A DNA stretch of 64,000 bases, from the NCBI GenBank assembly GCA_965262845.1, contig CBDHFX010000002.1, positions 992,001-1,056,000 on the forward strand, written 5' to 3'. Shown in pieces: positions 9,900 through 19,241 of the stretch. The notes beneath the pieces were generated by a model. That model ran no database searches. It had not been told where the DNA came from and saw nothing but the letters and a program-made list of their open reading frames with translations. Every line of letters begins with the position of its first letter. The stretch's first letter is position 1. Both the position numbers and the translations under genes were made by a program. The DNA is from ECT2AJA-044 sp965262845 (lineage in GTDB: Bacteria; Bacteroidota; Bacteroidia; Flavobacteriales; ECT2AJA-044).

Positions 9900-11054
9900 T
9901 TACTGTTCAGACTCATATGCCTGCGCCTCCTCAACAGAGATCTGATCGCCTTTATAATAAGCCACGATAAAGGCCGACGAAAAGCCCCGCAAACGTGCTT
10001 CCTCCTTTAATTTCTGTACCTCGTTCATCGTGCCGCAGGCACCATAGGCATATTTGTACGATCCGTCCGATCCATTCATCGTTATCGGCCACAGTCCCTG
10101 GAATCGCGCATCCCGCAGCGGCACCCGATCAGATAGGGTCGCCAACTGAACGCGGTATACCAGATCACGTTCCACCGGTTCCTCGTCCACAACCTCTTTC
10201 GTTTCCTTTATTTCCCCGGCGCCTTGCGGCGCGATGTCCTGTTCCGTCTCCGAAGAGGTATTTGAACTCCCCTTTTCGCGGTTCCGTTTATATTGTTTAA
10301 AGGCCCTGCAGATGGCCGAAGCCATGTAATCCTGCCCTTCTTCCGATTTGAGGAATTCCTTTTCGGACGGATTGCTTAAAAAGCCGAGTTCCACCAATAC
10401 CGAAGGCATCACCGTTTGAGAGATCACATAAAAACCGGCCTGTTTTACACCGCGATCGCGACGCTTCACCCGTTCCCGGAACTGATACTGAATGTGTGAG
10501 GCCAGTTCGAGGCTCTGGTCAATGAAGCTGCGCTGATTCAGACTCAGCGCGATGTAGCTCTCGGGCTGAGTCGGATCAAAGCCCGCATACTTGTCCTGAT
10601 AATCATCTTCCAGCAAGATCACCGAGTTCTCGCGCTTGGCCACCTCCAGCTGCGCGGCAGTCTTATGAAGTCCGATCGTCCAGGTCTCGGTCCCGTGGGC
10701 ATCAGTTCGCGAAACCCCGTTACAATGGATGGATATGAACACATCGCCCTGTTTTCGATTTGCCAGCTGGGCCCGTTCTGACAGCTCCAGGTATACATCG
10801 GTCTTGCGGGTATAAATGACTTCCACATCCGGCATGCTTTCCTCAATGAATTTTCCCAGCTTCAGCGCGACCGCCAGGGCCACATCCTTCTCATAGGTCC
10901 TGGGGCCGCTGAGGTTGTGTGTTCCGGGGTCTTTTCCTCCGTGACCAGCATCGATCACGACCCGATCCACTTTATCGGGATCGTTCCCGGGTTCCATAAA
11001 GCTGAGCAACGGAACCGCGAGGCTCATAAGAATAAGCAGTAACAGGCGTTTCAC
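9900..11054 (-). CDS. N-acetylmuramoyl-L-alanine amidase (Amidase_3) with C-terminal SPOR-like region
   Basis: 384 aa, GTG start at 11054. A signal peptide (about residues 1-20) precedes the zinc amidase domain, roughly residues 30-245. Motifs are VVIDAGHGGKDPGTHN (first His), SIHCNGVSRTDAHGTETW (second His) and SVLVELGFLSNPSEKEF (catalytic Glu). A charged linker follows, then a C-terminal segment starting VYRVQLATLSDRVPL, which resembles a SPOR-type peptidoglycan-binding domain. It cleaves the amide bond between MurNAc and the stem peptide in the periplasm, probably at division. It is divergent from lptD and heads the run towards the mlaD-like gene. Confidence 0.93.
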   Translation of the reverse strand: MKRLLLLILMSLAVPLLSFMEPGNDPDKVDRVVIDAGHGGKDPGTHNLSGPRTYEKDVALAVALKLGKFIEESMPDVEVIYTRKTDVYLELSERAQLANRKQGDVFISIHCNGVSRTDAHGTETWTIGLHKTAAQLEVAKRENSVILLEDDYQDKYAGFDPTQPESYIALSLNQRSFIDQSLELASHIQYQFRERVKRRDRGVKQAGFYVISQTVMPSVLVELGFLSNPSEKEFLKSEEGQDYMASAICRAFKQYKRNREKGSSNTSSETEQDIAPQGAGEIKETKEVVDEEPVERDLVYRVQLATLSDRVPLRDARFQGLWPITMNGSDGSYKYAYGACGTMNEVQKLKEEARLRGFSSAFIVAYYKGDQISVEEAQAYESEQ

Positions 11055-11077
11055 TTTCAGACCTATTTATTAATGCG

Positions 11078-11085
11078 TACCTTTG
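11078..11085 (+). promoter_or_regulatory. -7 box that decides the lptD start
   Basis: TACCTTTG matches TAnnTTTG. The first in-frame TTG (11083) lies inside this box, so translation must start downstream; the TTG at 11119 is the best candidate. Confidence 0.5.
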
Positions 11086-11118
11086 ACGACAGCGAGGTTT
11101 GACACAAACTTACGATAC

Positions 11119-13692
11119 TTGACAGATCGCTTTCCGCTCACAGTCATCCAGTTTTCCATAGTCGCCTGTTCATTACTCCTGCACGTGACCAAGATCCAGG
11201 CGCAGGTGGTTGATGTAAGTGAACCGGATTCCTTATTGGCTCAGACAGATCCTGTCACTACACGGATTGATTCCACCGAACAGGCCGACTCCACCATTTC
11301 AACCCGATTCCTGCAGTCAAAGGTGGAGTATGATGCACTGGACTCCACTTACCTAAACGTCGCTGAAAATAAGATCTATATGTACAACGAGGCAATTGTG
11401 GTATATGGCGACATCAAACTGGAGGCCGGATACATTGAATTTGACCTGAGCAACAACCTCCTCTATGCAACAGGGCTTGCTGACAGTACCGGTGAACTGA
11501 TCCAGCTTCCAAAATTCACGCAGGCAGGGAAAACCTACGATGCCGCTGAGATGACCTACAACTTTGAAACAAAAAAGGGACGTATCAGGGATGTGGTCAC
11601 CAAAGAAGGCGAAGGTTATCTGTATGGGGATAAGGTGAAAAAGATAAATGAAGAGATCATGTACGTGCGCGGCGGTAAATTCACCACTGACGATCGGGAT
11701 CCGCCCGATTATTACATAAAAGCCAGTAAGATCAAGGTAGTGAGCGACAATAAGATCATCACCGGTCCGGCCTACATGGTGATCGCAGATGTGCCCACTC
11801 CCCTGGCTGTTCCTTTTGGTGTATTCCCCGGGCAAGGTGAGCGATCAAGCGGGATCATAATGCCCACATACGGAGAAAACAGAGGGTTTGGATTCTACCT
11901 GCGTGAAGGCGGTTACTACTGGGCCGTGAGCGATTATTTAGACCTGTCCCTCACAGGGGATATCTACTCTCGCGGAGGATGGGCCCTTTATGGCAATTCA
12001 ACCTATCGCAAGCGGTACGCTTATAATGGGAGCTTTCGTTTGAGCTACAGGCTGATCAAGCAAGGAGATATCGAGATCCCATCCACCTACAACCGGTCAA
12101 ACGAGTTCAATATCAACTGGACCCACGAACAGGATCCCAAAGCCCGTCCGAACGCACGCTTTACGGCATCGGTCAATCTTGGATCAAGCCGGTACTTCAA
12201 GCAAAACACCACAGATCCGAACCAATTTCTTACCAACCAGATGACCTCAAGCATCAGCTACACCTTTAACAATCCAAACAAACCCTGGTCACTTACCGCT
12301 TCGGCCCGGCACAGCCAAAACACCCAAACACGGGCCTTCAACATGAACTTTCCGGACGTAAGCTTTAACGTACAGCGCTTTTATCCATTTGAGCGCAAGG
12401 TTCAGGTGGGGAGTAAGCGGTGGTACCATAGGATCGGCGTGCAATATCGGCTTGATGCCCAGAACAAGCTCGACTCCTACGATTCCCTGCTTTTTCGCCC
12501 GCAAACCTTCGGCGAGTTCCGGTACGGAGTCCGTCACAACATTCCGATCGCCACCAATTTCAAGGTTTTTAAGCATTTTACCGTGAGTCCGACCGCAACG
12601 TATAACGAACGCTGGTATCCCGATCAGATCCGAAAGGAATGGGATACCGACAGTGCCCGGGTGGAGGTTGACACGCTGCAAAAATTCGGAGCAGCCAGGG
12701 ACTTCAGTGTTTCGGCCGGTATCTTGACCAAGCTCTACGGAATGTGGCAATACCGCGGCGGCTGGCTGCGCACGATACGCCACGTGATCACCCCGGAAGT
12801 GCGCTTCAGTTACCGGCCCGATTTTTCTGATGAGCGATTCAATATGTATGACTCCTACATCGACAGTAATGGGAACGCGGTTAACTACTCATACTACGAA
12901 ACCGGAATTTTCGGGACCGCACCTTTCGGAGAATCAGGGTCGGTTAGCTTCAGCATCATCAACAACGTTGATGCCAAGGTGATGGCGCGGAACGATACCA
13001 CAGGCGAACTACAAAAGATCAATCTGATCGAGAGTTTTCAATTGGGAACCCGCTACAACATGGCTGCAGATAGCCTTAAATGGTCGCCTTTGACCTTTAA
13101 CGGCCGAACACGTATCTTCAAAAATAAGGTGACCATACGGGTTGATGGGACGTTCGATTTCTACGACCTGAATGCGAAGGGTACCAAAGTTGACCGCTTC
13201 CTGTGGAAAGACCGGCGTAAACTCATGCGCCTGACCGACATCAACGTGGCCTTCGGATTTAACTTCCAAAGTAAAAAGCAAACCGGAGGAAAAGATCCGG
13301 CCGTGCTTCAGCAAAGGCCGTCCGGCGATTTTATTGCAAATCCGCCTGATGGGTACATTGATTTCAGCATTCCGTGGAAACTCAGTGCCAACTACAAGCT
13401 GAGCTACAGAAAACCGACCACCACCGAAACCATCACTCAGGCCCTGAGCTTCAATGGTGATATCAGTCTGACCCCCAACTGGAAGATCGGCTTTACCTCG
13501 GGATATGATTTCGAATCGGGGCAACTCTCCTATACCACGTTCGACATCTACCGCGATCTGCACAGCTGGGAGATGCGTTTCAGCTGGGTCCCCTTCGGCT
13601 ACCAGCAAAGCTACAACTTCCACGTGGGGGTCAAGGCATCGATCCTGCAAGACTTAAAGATCACGCATCGCAAAATGCTCGGCGACTTTTAA
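11119..13692 (+). CDS. lptD: LptD-like LPS-assembly outer-membrane protein
   Basis: About 857 aa from the TTG at 11119 (MTDRFPLTVIQFSIVACSLLLHVTKIQAQ, a signal peptide). An OstA-like periplasmic part (about residues 60-230; AENKIYMYNEAIVVYGDIKLEAGYIEFDL) is followed by a large barrel with many alternating aromatic strands. The stretch PLAVPFGVFPGQGERSSGIIMPTYGENRGFGFYLREGGYYW is diagnostic of the family. It places LPS in the outer leaflet. No ATG exists near the start. The last 39 bp overlap the convergent amidotransferase gene. Confidence 0.9.
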   Translation: MTDRFPLTVIQFSIVACSLLLHVTKIQAQVVDVSEPDSLLAQTDPVTTRIDSTEQADSTISTRFLQSKVEYDALDSTYLNVAENKIYMYNEAIVVYGDIKLEAGYIEFDLSNNLLYATGLADSTGELIQLPKFTQAGKTYDAAEMTYNFETKKGRIRDVVTKEGEGYLYGDKVKKINEEIMYVRGGKFTTDDRDPPDYYIKASKIKVVSDNKIITGPAYMVIADVPTPLAVPFGVFPGQGERSSGIIMPTYGENRGFGFYLREGGYYWAVSDYLDLSLTGDIYSRGGWALYGNSTYRKRYAYNGSFRLSYRLIKQGDIEIPSTYNRSNEFNINWTHEQDPKARPNARFTASVNLGSSRYFKQNTTDPNQFLTNQMTSSISYTFNNPNKPWSLTASARHSQNTQTRAFNMNFPDVSFNVQRFYPFERKVQVGSKRWYHRIGVQYRLDAQNKLDSYDSLLFRPQTFGEFRYGVRHNIPIATNFKVFKHFTVSPTATYNERWYPDQIRKEWDTDSARVEVDTLQKFGAARDFSVSAGILTKLYGMWQYRGGWLRTIRHVITPEVRFSYRPDFSDERFNMYDSYIDSNGNAVNYSYYETGIFGTAPFGESGSVSFSIINNVDAKVMARNDTTGELQKINLIESFQLGTRYNMAADSLKWSPLTFNGRTRIFKNKVTIRVDGTFDFYDLNAKGTKVDRFLWKDRRKLMRLTDINVAFGFNFQSKKQTGGKDPAVLQQRPSGDFIANPPDGYIDFSIPWKLSANYKLSYRKPTTTETITQALSFNGDISLTPNWKIGFTSGYDFESGQLSYTTFDIYRDLHSWEMRFSWVPFGYQQSYNFHVGVKASILQDLKITHRKMLGDF

Positions 13693-14253
13693 CCAGGCCT
13701 CCAGCAGCTCCTTTCCGTGGTCGGTCATGATCGATTCGGGATGGAATTGCACGCCCCACACGGGTTTCGAGCGGTGTTCCCATGCCATCAGGATCTCGCG
13801 TTCATCATAGGCAAGTGGATGAATATCGGCGGGCAATGAATCGCGCTCAATTCCCCAGGAATGGTACAAACCGCCTGCGGCGGGAAGCCGGGCTGCGGCC
13901 TTCGGCCACCTCCCGGCAGCATCCCACCGCAAGGTGGTGGCCTGTCCGTGCCGGATGTCCGGAATATGGAACAGGGTGGCGCCGTAGTGCACAGCCAGAC
14001 CCTGACAGCCAAGGCATACTCCGAGGATAGGCATGTGCCCAGCCCATTGTCTGATGATGGCGGGCATATTTCCGGCATCCTGAGGTAATCCGGGTCCGGG
14101 AGACAGCACGAGTAAATCGAAATCGGCCACCGTTTTGGGAAATACCTCATCGTTCCGGCGGACATACACATCGGCCCGCAGGGCCCCGAACAAATGGGCC
14201 AGGTTGTAGGTGAAGGAATCGTAATTGTCGATCAGCAACAACTTCCTGGACAT
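13654..14253 (-). CDS. Glutamine amidotransferase of anthranilate / aminodeoxychorismate synthase (TrpG/PabA)
   Basis: 199 aa from the ATG at 14253 (MSRKLLLIDNYDSFTYN, the classic family start); an upstream GTG at 14268 is less likely. It has the class I glutaminase triad: nucleophile Cys in ILGVCLGCQ and HPES near the C-terminus, with LSPGPGLP forming the oxyanion loop. It supplies ammonia to TrpE or PabB. No synthase partner is adjacent, so the folate or tryptophan assignment stays open. The gene's 3' end overlaps lptD by 39 bp tail to tail. Confidence 0.93.
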   Translation of the reverse strand: MSRKLLLIDNYDSFTYNLAHLFGALRADVYVRRNDEVFPKTVADFDLLVLSPGPGLPQDAGNMPAIIRQWAGHMPILGVCLGCQGLAVHYGATLFHIPDIRHGQATTLRWDAAGRWPKAAARLPAAGGLYHSWGIERDSLPADIHPLAYDEREILMAWEHRSKPVWGVQFHPESIMTDHGKELLEAWLKVAEHFAMRDL

Positions 14254-14298
14254 TTGGTAAAAATGCACTTAAATTGGCAGCCAACAAAACCTGATCTT

Positions 14299-14676
14299 AT
14301 GAAAAAAAGTATTCAAAGTGAACGGGTTCCGGCACCGATCGGGCCTTATAGTCAGGCCGTTATGGTCGGAAACACCCTGTACGCTTCGGGGCAGATCGCA
14401 CTGGATGCCGAGACCGGAGAAATGTGTAACGAAGATATCGGGTCGGAAACCAGGAAAGTGATGTCGAATATCAAGGCGTTGCTTTCGGAAGCCGGAATGG
14501 AGTTCGCCAATGTGGTGAAGGTAAGCATCTTTTTGAAGGATCTGAGTGATTTTGAGATCGTGAACCGGGTATATGGGGGGTATTTCATCAATCATTATCC
14601 GGCCCGTGAAACTGTTCAGGTGGCGCGGTTGCCGAAAGATGCCAGTGTTGAAATTTCGGTTATTGCAGTAAGGTAG
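14299..14676 (+). CDS. ridA: RidA family reactive intermediate/imine deaminase
   Basis: 125 aa, the usual size. It starts at the ATG at 14299 (MKKSIQSERVPAPIGPYSQAV); longer in-frame starts run back into the divergent gene. Conserved pieces are APIGPYSQAV, YASGQIALDAETGE, NVVKVSIFLKDLSDF and PARETVQVARLPKDASVEI, the last carrying the Arg that binds the carboxylate. It hydrolyses 2-aminoacrylate and similar imines made by PLP enzymes. It is divergent from the amidotransferase gene with only 45 bp between starts. Confidence 0.95.
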   Translation: MKKSIQSERVPAPIGPYSQAVMVGNTLYASGQIALDAETGEMCNEDIGSETRKVMSNIKALLSEAGMEFANVVKVSIFLKDLSDFEIVNRVYGGYFINHYPARETVQVARLPKDASVEISVIAVR

Positions 14677-14743
14677 TTTCCGCTTCGGCCGGGGCATTAC
14701 TGGTTTTTGGTATCTCTGGAAATACGGGCCGGTTTTTTTACTG

Positions 14744-14794
14744 GCAATCGCCGGGATTGCTACACGGCCTGTTTTAACCGGGGGCATCCCGGTT
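14744..14794. terminator. Two hairpins after ridA
   Basis: GCAATC-GCCGG-GATTGC (14744-14760) and AACCGGG-GGCAT-CCCGGTT (14776-14794) are perfect stems. A T-run (14731-14739) precedes rather than follows them, so termination is possible but not typical. Confidence 0.35.
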
Positions 14795-14913
14795 TGTGGG
14801 GAATCGCCTAACACGCTGTCCATAAAAGTCATATGCAACCGACAGGCCACACGCAACAAAATACAAACAGAAGCAAAATAATTTGTTCCTTTGTCCAATT
14901 CAAACTCTTTCAA

Positions 14914-16443
14914 ATGAAACAAATTGCTACCTGCTTACTGCTAACGATAGGCTTTTTCTCCAGCGCTCAAAGCTACATCTTCAATGAGGTAAAAAAGTTT
15001 AGAAAAAGCAACTTCGGAACCATCTACAACGATGACGAGGTGCGGGGTTATTACCTCTTCAATAAGGCAGGAAAAGCCAAGGGCAGGTCGCGCATCTTTG
15101 ACATTACCATCCTTGATCCCGATCTGCAGGTACTGGCCGAAGAACAATTGGCGATGGACAAACTAAGTGTCCTCATCGAAACGGCCTTCAACGGCCAATA
15201 CCTGCTCTTTAAGTTTTTTAACCCGAAGAAGAGAGCTATAGAGTACCGGATCCTTGACCAGCAAGGTAATATGACCACTCGCAGATCGCGGAAAATCAAA
15301 TCAAGTGAGTGGGTGGCATACGATAACATGCTAGAAGAAGAGGATCAGGAGAATACTGTCCGCAATCTATACAGTGCGTCCTCCAGTGGTTTTGTAGACA
15401 TTTATCCTATCAGGAAGAAAGGCCTGAAATACGCCATTACATACATCAGCAACGATGGATTCCTTGAATGGACCTATACCCCGAAGATTACGCGTGAGGT
15501 AAAGATAGGCGATTTCCTGATCAGCTCTGAAGAGGAGATCCTGATCTTGGAGACTGTTGGAAAACAACTGTCCAAAGATCCCAACTTCTACATTAAGGCA
15601 TTGGATTTCAACGGTGCGGAATTGTATACGGTTCCGCTCATTACTCCTCAATACAAACTTCAACCGCACAATGCCTTTTTCGATCCGGAATCAGGTAATT
15701 TCGTTTTTATCGGTGATTATTACTCAAAATTTGAAAAAATCTACAAGTCTGAGAGCATGGGCATTTTTTTGATGGAACTGGATAGCGAAGGACGGTGGGT
15801 AAAAGAAGAGTACCTGATGTGGGACAAGGATATTCAGCCGCTTATGTCCAAAGAGGACCGGGCGGCGCTAAAGGGTTACAATATCTTCTTTCACAACGTC
15901 GTACGCATGAATGACGGTACCCTGTTGGCCATTGGCGAATCCTACAAGAAGGTGGTCAGTGCATTAGGGGTGGCAGGACTTTTAAGTGGGCGATTCACTG
16001 GAAAATCCATGGCTGATTTTACCATTGGCGGCATGGTGCTCATAGAGATTACTCCGGAGATCGTCCCGAAACAGATCTATTACGTGAACAAGGGAATAAC
16101 CACTGTACTAATGAATGCAGGTATGGGGCTGATCAACACTCATGCCCTCGCCAAATATATGCAGATCAAGGGCTACTTTGATTATGCCTATACCCAGCAA
16201 AGTGACCATTCTGTTACCGTCGCCTTTACGAATCGCGTAAAAATAAGTGGCAAGATCTTTAATAAAGACGCCGTTCGTTTTGTTACGTATTCCGATGATA
16301 CCAAAGCCTTCTCTGAACAAGGGGTACTCACCAAAACCAAGGCAAAAGAACTCTTTATCTCTCCGGCAAAGGAAGGATACTTTGCGGTAATTGAATTTTT
16401 CAAGAAAAAGGATCACGTACGTATTCAGCTGAGGGATCTGTGA
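14914..16443 (+). CDS. Secreted protein of unknown function, possibly DUF6770-like
   Basis: 509 aa from the ATG at 14914, chosen because it gives a clean signal peptide (MKQIATCLLLTIGFFSSAQS). The mature part begins YIFNEVKKFRKSNFGTIYNDDEVRGYYLFNK and is made of strand-rich units that look like a beta-propeller-type fold (repeating phrases such as ILDPDLQVLAEEQL, LMELDSEGRWVKEEYL). I recall similar proteins annotated DUF6770 in Bacteroidota, but I cannot confirm it. There is no lipobox or sorting domain, so a periplasmic location is likely. Confidence 0.65.
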   Translation: MKQIATCLLLTIGFFSSAQSYIFNEVKKFRKSNFGTIYNDDEVRGYYLFNKAGKAKGRSRIFDITILDPDLQVLAEEQLAMDKLSVLIETAFNGQYLLFKFFNPKKRAIEYRILDQQGNMTTRRSRKIKSSEWVAYDNMLEEEDQENTVRNLYSASSSGFVDIYPIRKKGLKYAITYISNDGFLEWTYTPKITREVKIGDFLISSEEEILILETVGKQLSKDPNFYIKALDFNGAELYTVPLITPQYKLQPHNAFFDPESGNFVFIGDYYSKFEKIYKSESMGIFLMELDSEGRWVKEEYLMWDKDIQPLMSKEDRAALKGYNIFFHNVVRMNDGTLLAIGESYKKVVSALGVAGLLSGRFTGKSMADFTIGGMVLIEITPEIVPKQIYYVNKGITTVLMNAGMGLINTHALAKYMQIKGYFDYAYTQQSDHSVTVAFTNRVKISGKIFNKDAVRFVTYSDDTKAFSEQGVLTKTKAKELFISPAKEGYFAVIEFFKKKDHVRIQLRDL

Positions 16444-16502
16444 CCCTGATTGCAGGTGTGCTCATGCAGTAGGATCTTCAGAATAAAGAAACAGGGCAGG
16501 GA

Positions 16503-19142
16503 TCAGTCAAATTCAAGGGTGGTCTGTTTCCCCGGACCCAAACCTCCGTTCCCATTTTCATTAGGCGTGCCCTTTTGAATAAGCCCTCCGGCCTCACGGC
16601 CGGATGTGTCACCATCCGGTTTTTTGGAATCAGGGGGATCCTTTTGGAGCGGATCAAGCAAATTGATGCTCCGAACCTTCGATCTGGTCAGCTGATTGCC
16701 CAGAGCTCTCAATCCCTTCACCGTAATGAATTCCGATAGGTTCACGACTTCATTTGGCTTCCGGTCCCTGTTTGGAAGCTTCGTGTATTCGATCTCGATC
16801 TGAGGAATGAAGTCGCTCGTCACCAATTCCAGATAGGTTCCCTCCGTCTCCGGTAAAAAATCCACCCTCTTCGTTTTGTCCACCAGTTCAGGTACGAAAC
16901 GCTTTGCGTAGTAGAGGCTCTTTTGCCCTTCAAAATAAACTACGCTCAGGGGTTTTTTCGGATCGAACTTCTCCAGTAAAACCAAGTCATCTTCGAAATG
17001 AGTACTCAGCCCGAACCCGGGTAAACGGTACGATCCGTTTTGGGAGACCTCCAGGATACGATCATCACCGCTAAAGGATCCAAGCAATGCTCCCCTGCCA
17101 TCTGTGTTGAGCTTACGAACGGTATCGTCGAACCAAATTTTCTGCGGTTTCAATGTGCTTACGCCAGCTTCCCGCAGCTCAATGCGCTTCACGCGATTCC
17201 TGGTGACCAGATTACCCCTGGCACTTCTGTTCTTGATCAGCAATTCGGCAAAATCCAACTCGAAGTTCGTTTTTTTCAAATGTTTCAGCTGCCTCAGGTA
17301 CACCATGACCATCTCCGCTTCGCCGTTCGGATTCGCAGTGAAGTAAATGACCTCGGAGCCTTTATTTCCGGCCGTTAGGTCGTATTCGCGATCCCGGGTG
17401 ATACCTGTCACGGGAAAACGTTTGACGTAGTATGCCCCCTTTGCTCCATCGCGATAGATCATATTGTATATCGTTCGCCTGTCCTTCTTTTTCCAGACAG
17501 CAACGTGAATGATGTCCTTTCCGGCAAATGTCTTCTTATCCACCCGGGTCACCACCATCTTACCATCCCGCCTAAAAACAATGATGTCATCGATATCGGA
17601 ACATTCGGTCACGAATTCATCGCGACGTAAAGAGGTTCCAATGAAACCTTCCTCGCGATTTACATATAAACGCTCATTTGCTATGGCAACCTTGGTGGCA
17701 ACAATGTCGTCAAATACCCGTATTTCGGTTTTCCGCCCGCGACCTTTCCCATACCTGGCGCTGAGGTTCCTGAAATAATCAATGGCGAATTCCACCAGGT
17801 GTTCCAGGTGGTACTTAACCTGACCGATCCTGTTCTCCAGGGATTCGATCTGCTGATGCGCCTTGTCCAGATCAAACCGAGAGATCCGCTTGATCCTGAT
17901 CTCTGTCAGGCGTATGAGGTCTTCTTCCGTTATGGCCCGCCTTAATTGTCCGACATGTGGCCTGAGCCCTTTGTCAATTGCGGCAATAATCCCTTCCCAG
18001 GTCTCTTCTTCCTCAATATCGCGGTAGATCCTGTTCCCGATAAAGATCCGTTCCAAACTAACAAAATGCCACTGCTCTTCGACTTCGTTCAGTTCGATCT
18101 CCAGCTCCCGCCTGAGCAGGACCAGGGTATTTTCGGTGCTGAGTCGAACGAGGTCGCTAACGCCGGCAAAATAAGGGCGATCGTTCTCAATAACACAGCA
18201 CAGCGGACTTAAGGAGACTTCACAATCCGTAAAGGCGTAGAGTGCATCAATCGTTTTGTCCGGTGAAAGATTGGTCGGGATATGGACCAGGATTTCCACA
18301 TCTTCCGCCGTGTTGTCTTCGATCCGTTTGATCTTGATCTTTCCTCGGTCATTTGCCTTTAAAACAGAGTCGATCAATGATGCGGTTGTTGTTCCGAAAG
18401 GTATTTCACTGATCCTGAGCAGGTTTTTGTCTTCAATAGAGATCCGTGCCCGAACCTTGATCCGGGAACCTCGCTTACCGTCATCATATTGGCTGAAATC
18501 TGCGATGCCACCCGTAGGAAAATCCGGGAGCAACTTCGGCTTTTTCCCTTTCAGAACACTGATACTCCCGTTTACCAGCTCCACAAAATTGTGTGGCATG
18601 ATCTTCGTGGAGAGTCCAACCGCAATCCCCTCCACCCCCTGAGCTAACAGCAACGGAAACTTAACGGGTAAAAACACCGGCTCTTTCCCACGACCGTCAT
18701 AGCTCGCCTGCCACGTAGTTACCTTAGGAGAAAATACTACCTCCAGGGCGAATTTGGAGAGGCGGGCTTCGATATACCGGGGTGCCGCGGCACGATCACC
18801 AGTGTAGGTATTGCCCCAGTTTCCCTGACAATCGATCAGGAGGTTTTTTTGGCCCAATTGCACCAGGGCATCCCCTATGGAGGCATCCCCGTGCGGGTGG
18901 TACTTCATCGTATGGCCGATCAGGTTGGCCACTTTGTGATAGCGGCCATCCTCCATTTCACGCATACTGTGCAGCAGCCGGCGCTGGACAGGCTTTAGAC
19001 CATCTTCCAACGCGGGAACAGCTCGCTCCAGGATTACATAGGAGGCATAATCCAAAAACCAATCCTGATACATACCAGATACCTTGGCACTGGTTGCAGC
19101 TCCCTCGTTATGGTATTCCTCTGGTTCCAGTTCCTCTGCCAT
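16503..19142 (-). CDS. parC: DNA topoisomerase IV subunit A
   Basis: 879 aa from the ATG at 19142; a GTG at 19160 would add six residues. The N-terminal breakage-reunion domain shows LEDGLKPVQRRLLHSM, KYHPHGDASIGDALV and the catalytic tyrosine in AAPRYIEARLSKFALEV (about residue 123). The C-terminal region forms degenerate propeller blades and ends in a low-complexity tail rich in Gly, Asn and Pro. With ParE it decatenates chromosomes after replication. It follows parE by 99 bp. Bacteroidota ParC and GyrA are similar, but linkage to the 618-aa ParE-type subunit supports topoisomerase IV. Confidence 0.93.
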   Translation of the reverse strand: MAEELEPEEYHNEGAATSAKVSGMYQDWFLDYASYVILERAVPALEDGLKPVQRRLLHSMREMEDGRYHKVANLIGHTMKYHPHGDASIGDALVQLGQKNLLIDCQGNWGNTYTGDRAAAPRYIEARLSKFALEVVFSPKVTTWQASYDGRGKEPVFLPVKFPLLLAQGVEGIAVGLSTKIMPHNFVELVNGSISVLKGKKPKLLPDFPTGGIADFSQYDDGKRGSRIKVRARISIEDKNLLRISEIPFGTTTASLIDSVLKANDRGKIKIKRIEDNTAEDVEILVHIPTNLSPDKTIDALYAFTDCEVSLSPLCCVIENDRPYFAGVSDLVRLSTENTLVLLRRELEIELNEVEEQWHFVSLERIFIGNRIYRDIEEEETWEGIIAAIDKGLRPHVGQLRRAITEEDLIRLTEIRIKRISRFDLDKAHQQIESLENRIGQVKYHLEHLVEFAIDYFRNLSARYGKGRGRKTEIRVFDDIVATKVAIANERLYVNREEGFIGTSLRRDEFVTECSDIDDIIVFRRDGKMVVTRVDKKTFAGKDIIHVAVWKKKDRRTIYNMIYRDGAKGAYYVKRFPVTGITRDREYDLTAGNKGSEVIYFTANPNGEAEMVMVYLRQLKHLKKTNFELDFAELLIKNRSARGNLVTRNRVKRIELREAGVSTLKPQKIWFDDTVRKLNTDGRGALLGSFSGDDRILEVSQNGSYRLPGFGLSTHFEDDLVLLEKFDPKKPLSVVYFEGQKSLYYAKRFVPELVDKTKRVDFLPETEGTYLELVTSDFIPQIEIEYTKLPNRDRKPNEVVNLSEFITVKGLRALGNQLTRSKVRSINLLDPLQKDPPDSKKPDGDTSGREAGGLIQKGTPNENGNGGLGPGKQTTLEFD

Positions 19143-19241
19143 CACTAATTCTTTTTCCACTTAAGCACTATGGTATGCCTATAGGCAGAATGGCATACGA
19201 CCAGTACTTAATGCTTTTTTTAGTTGCCCGGCCATCAAGGC

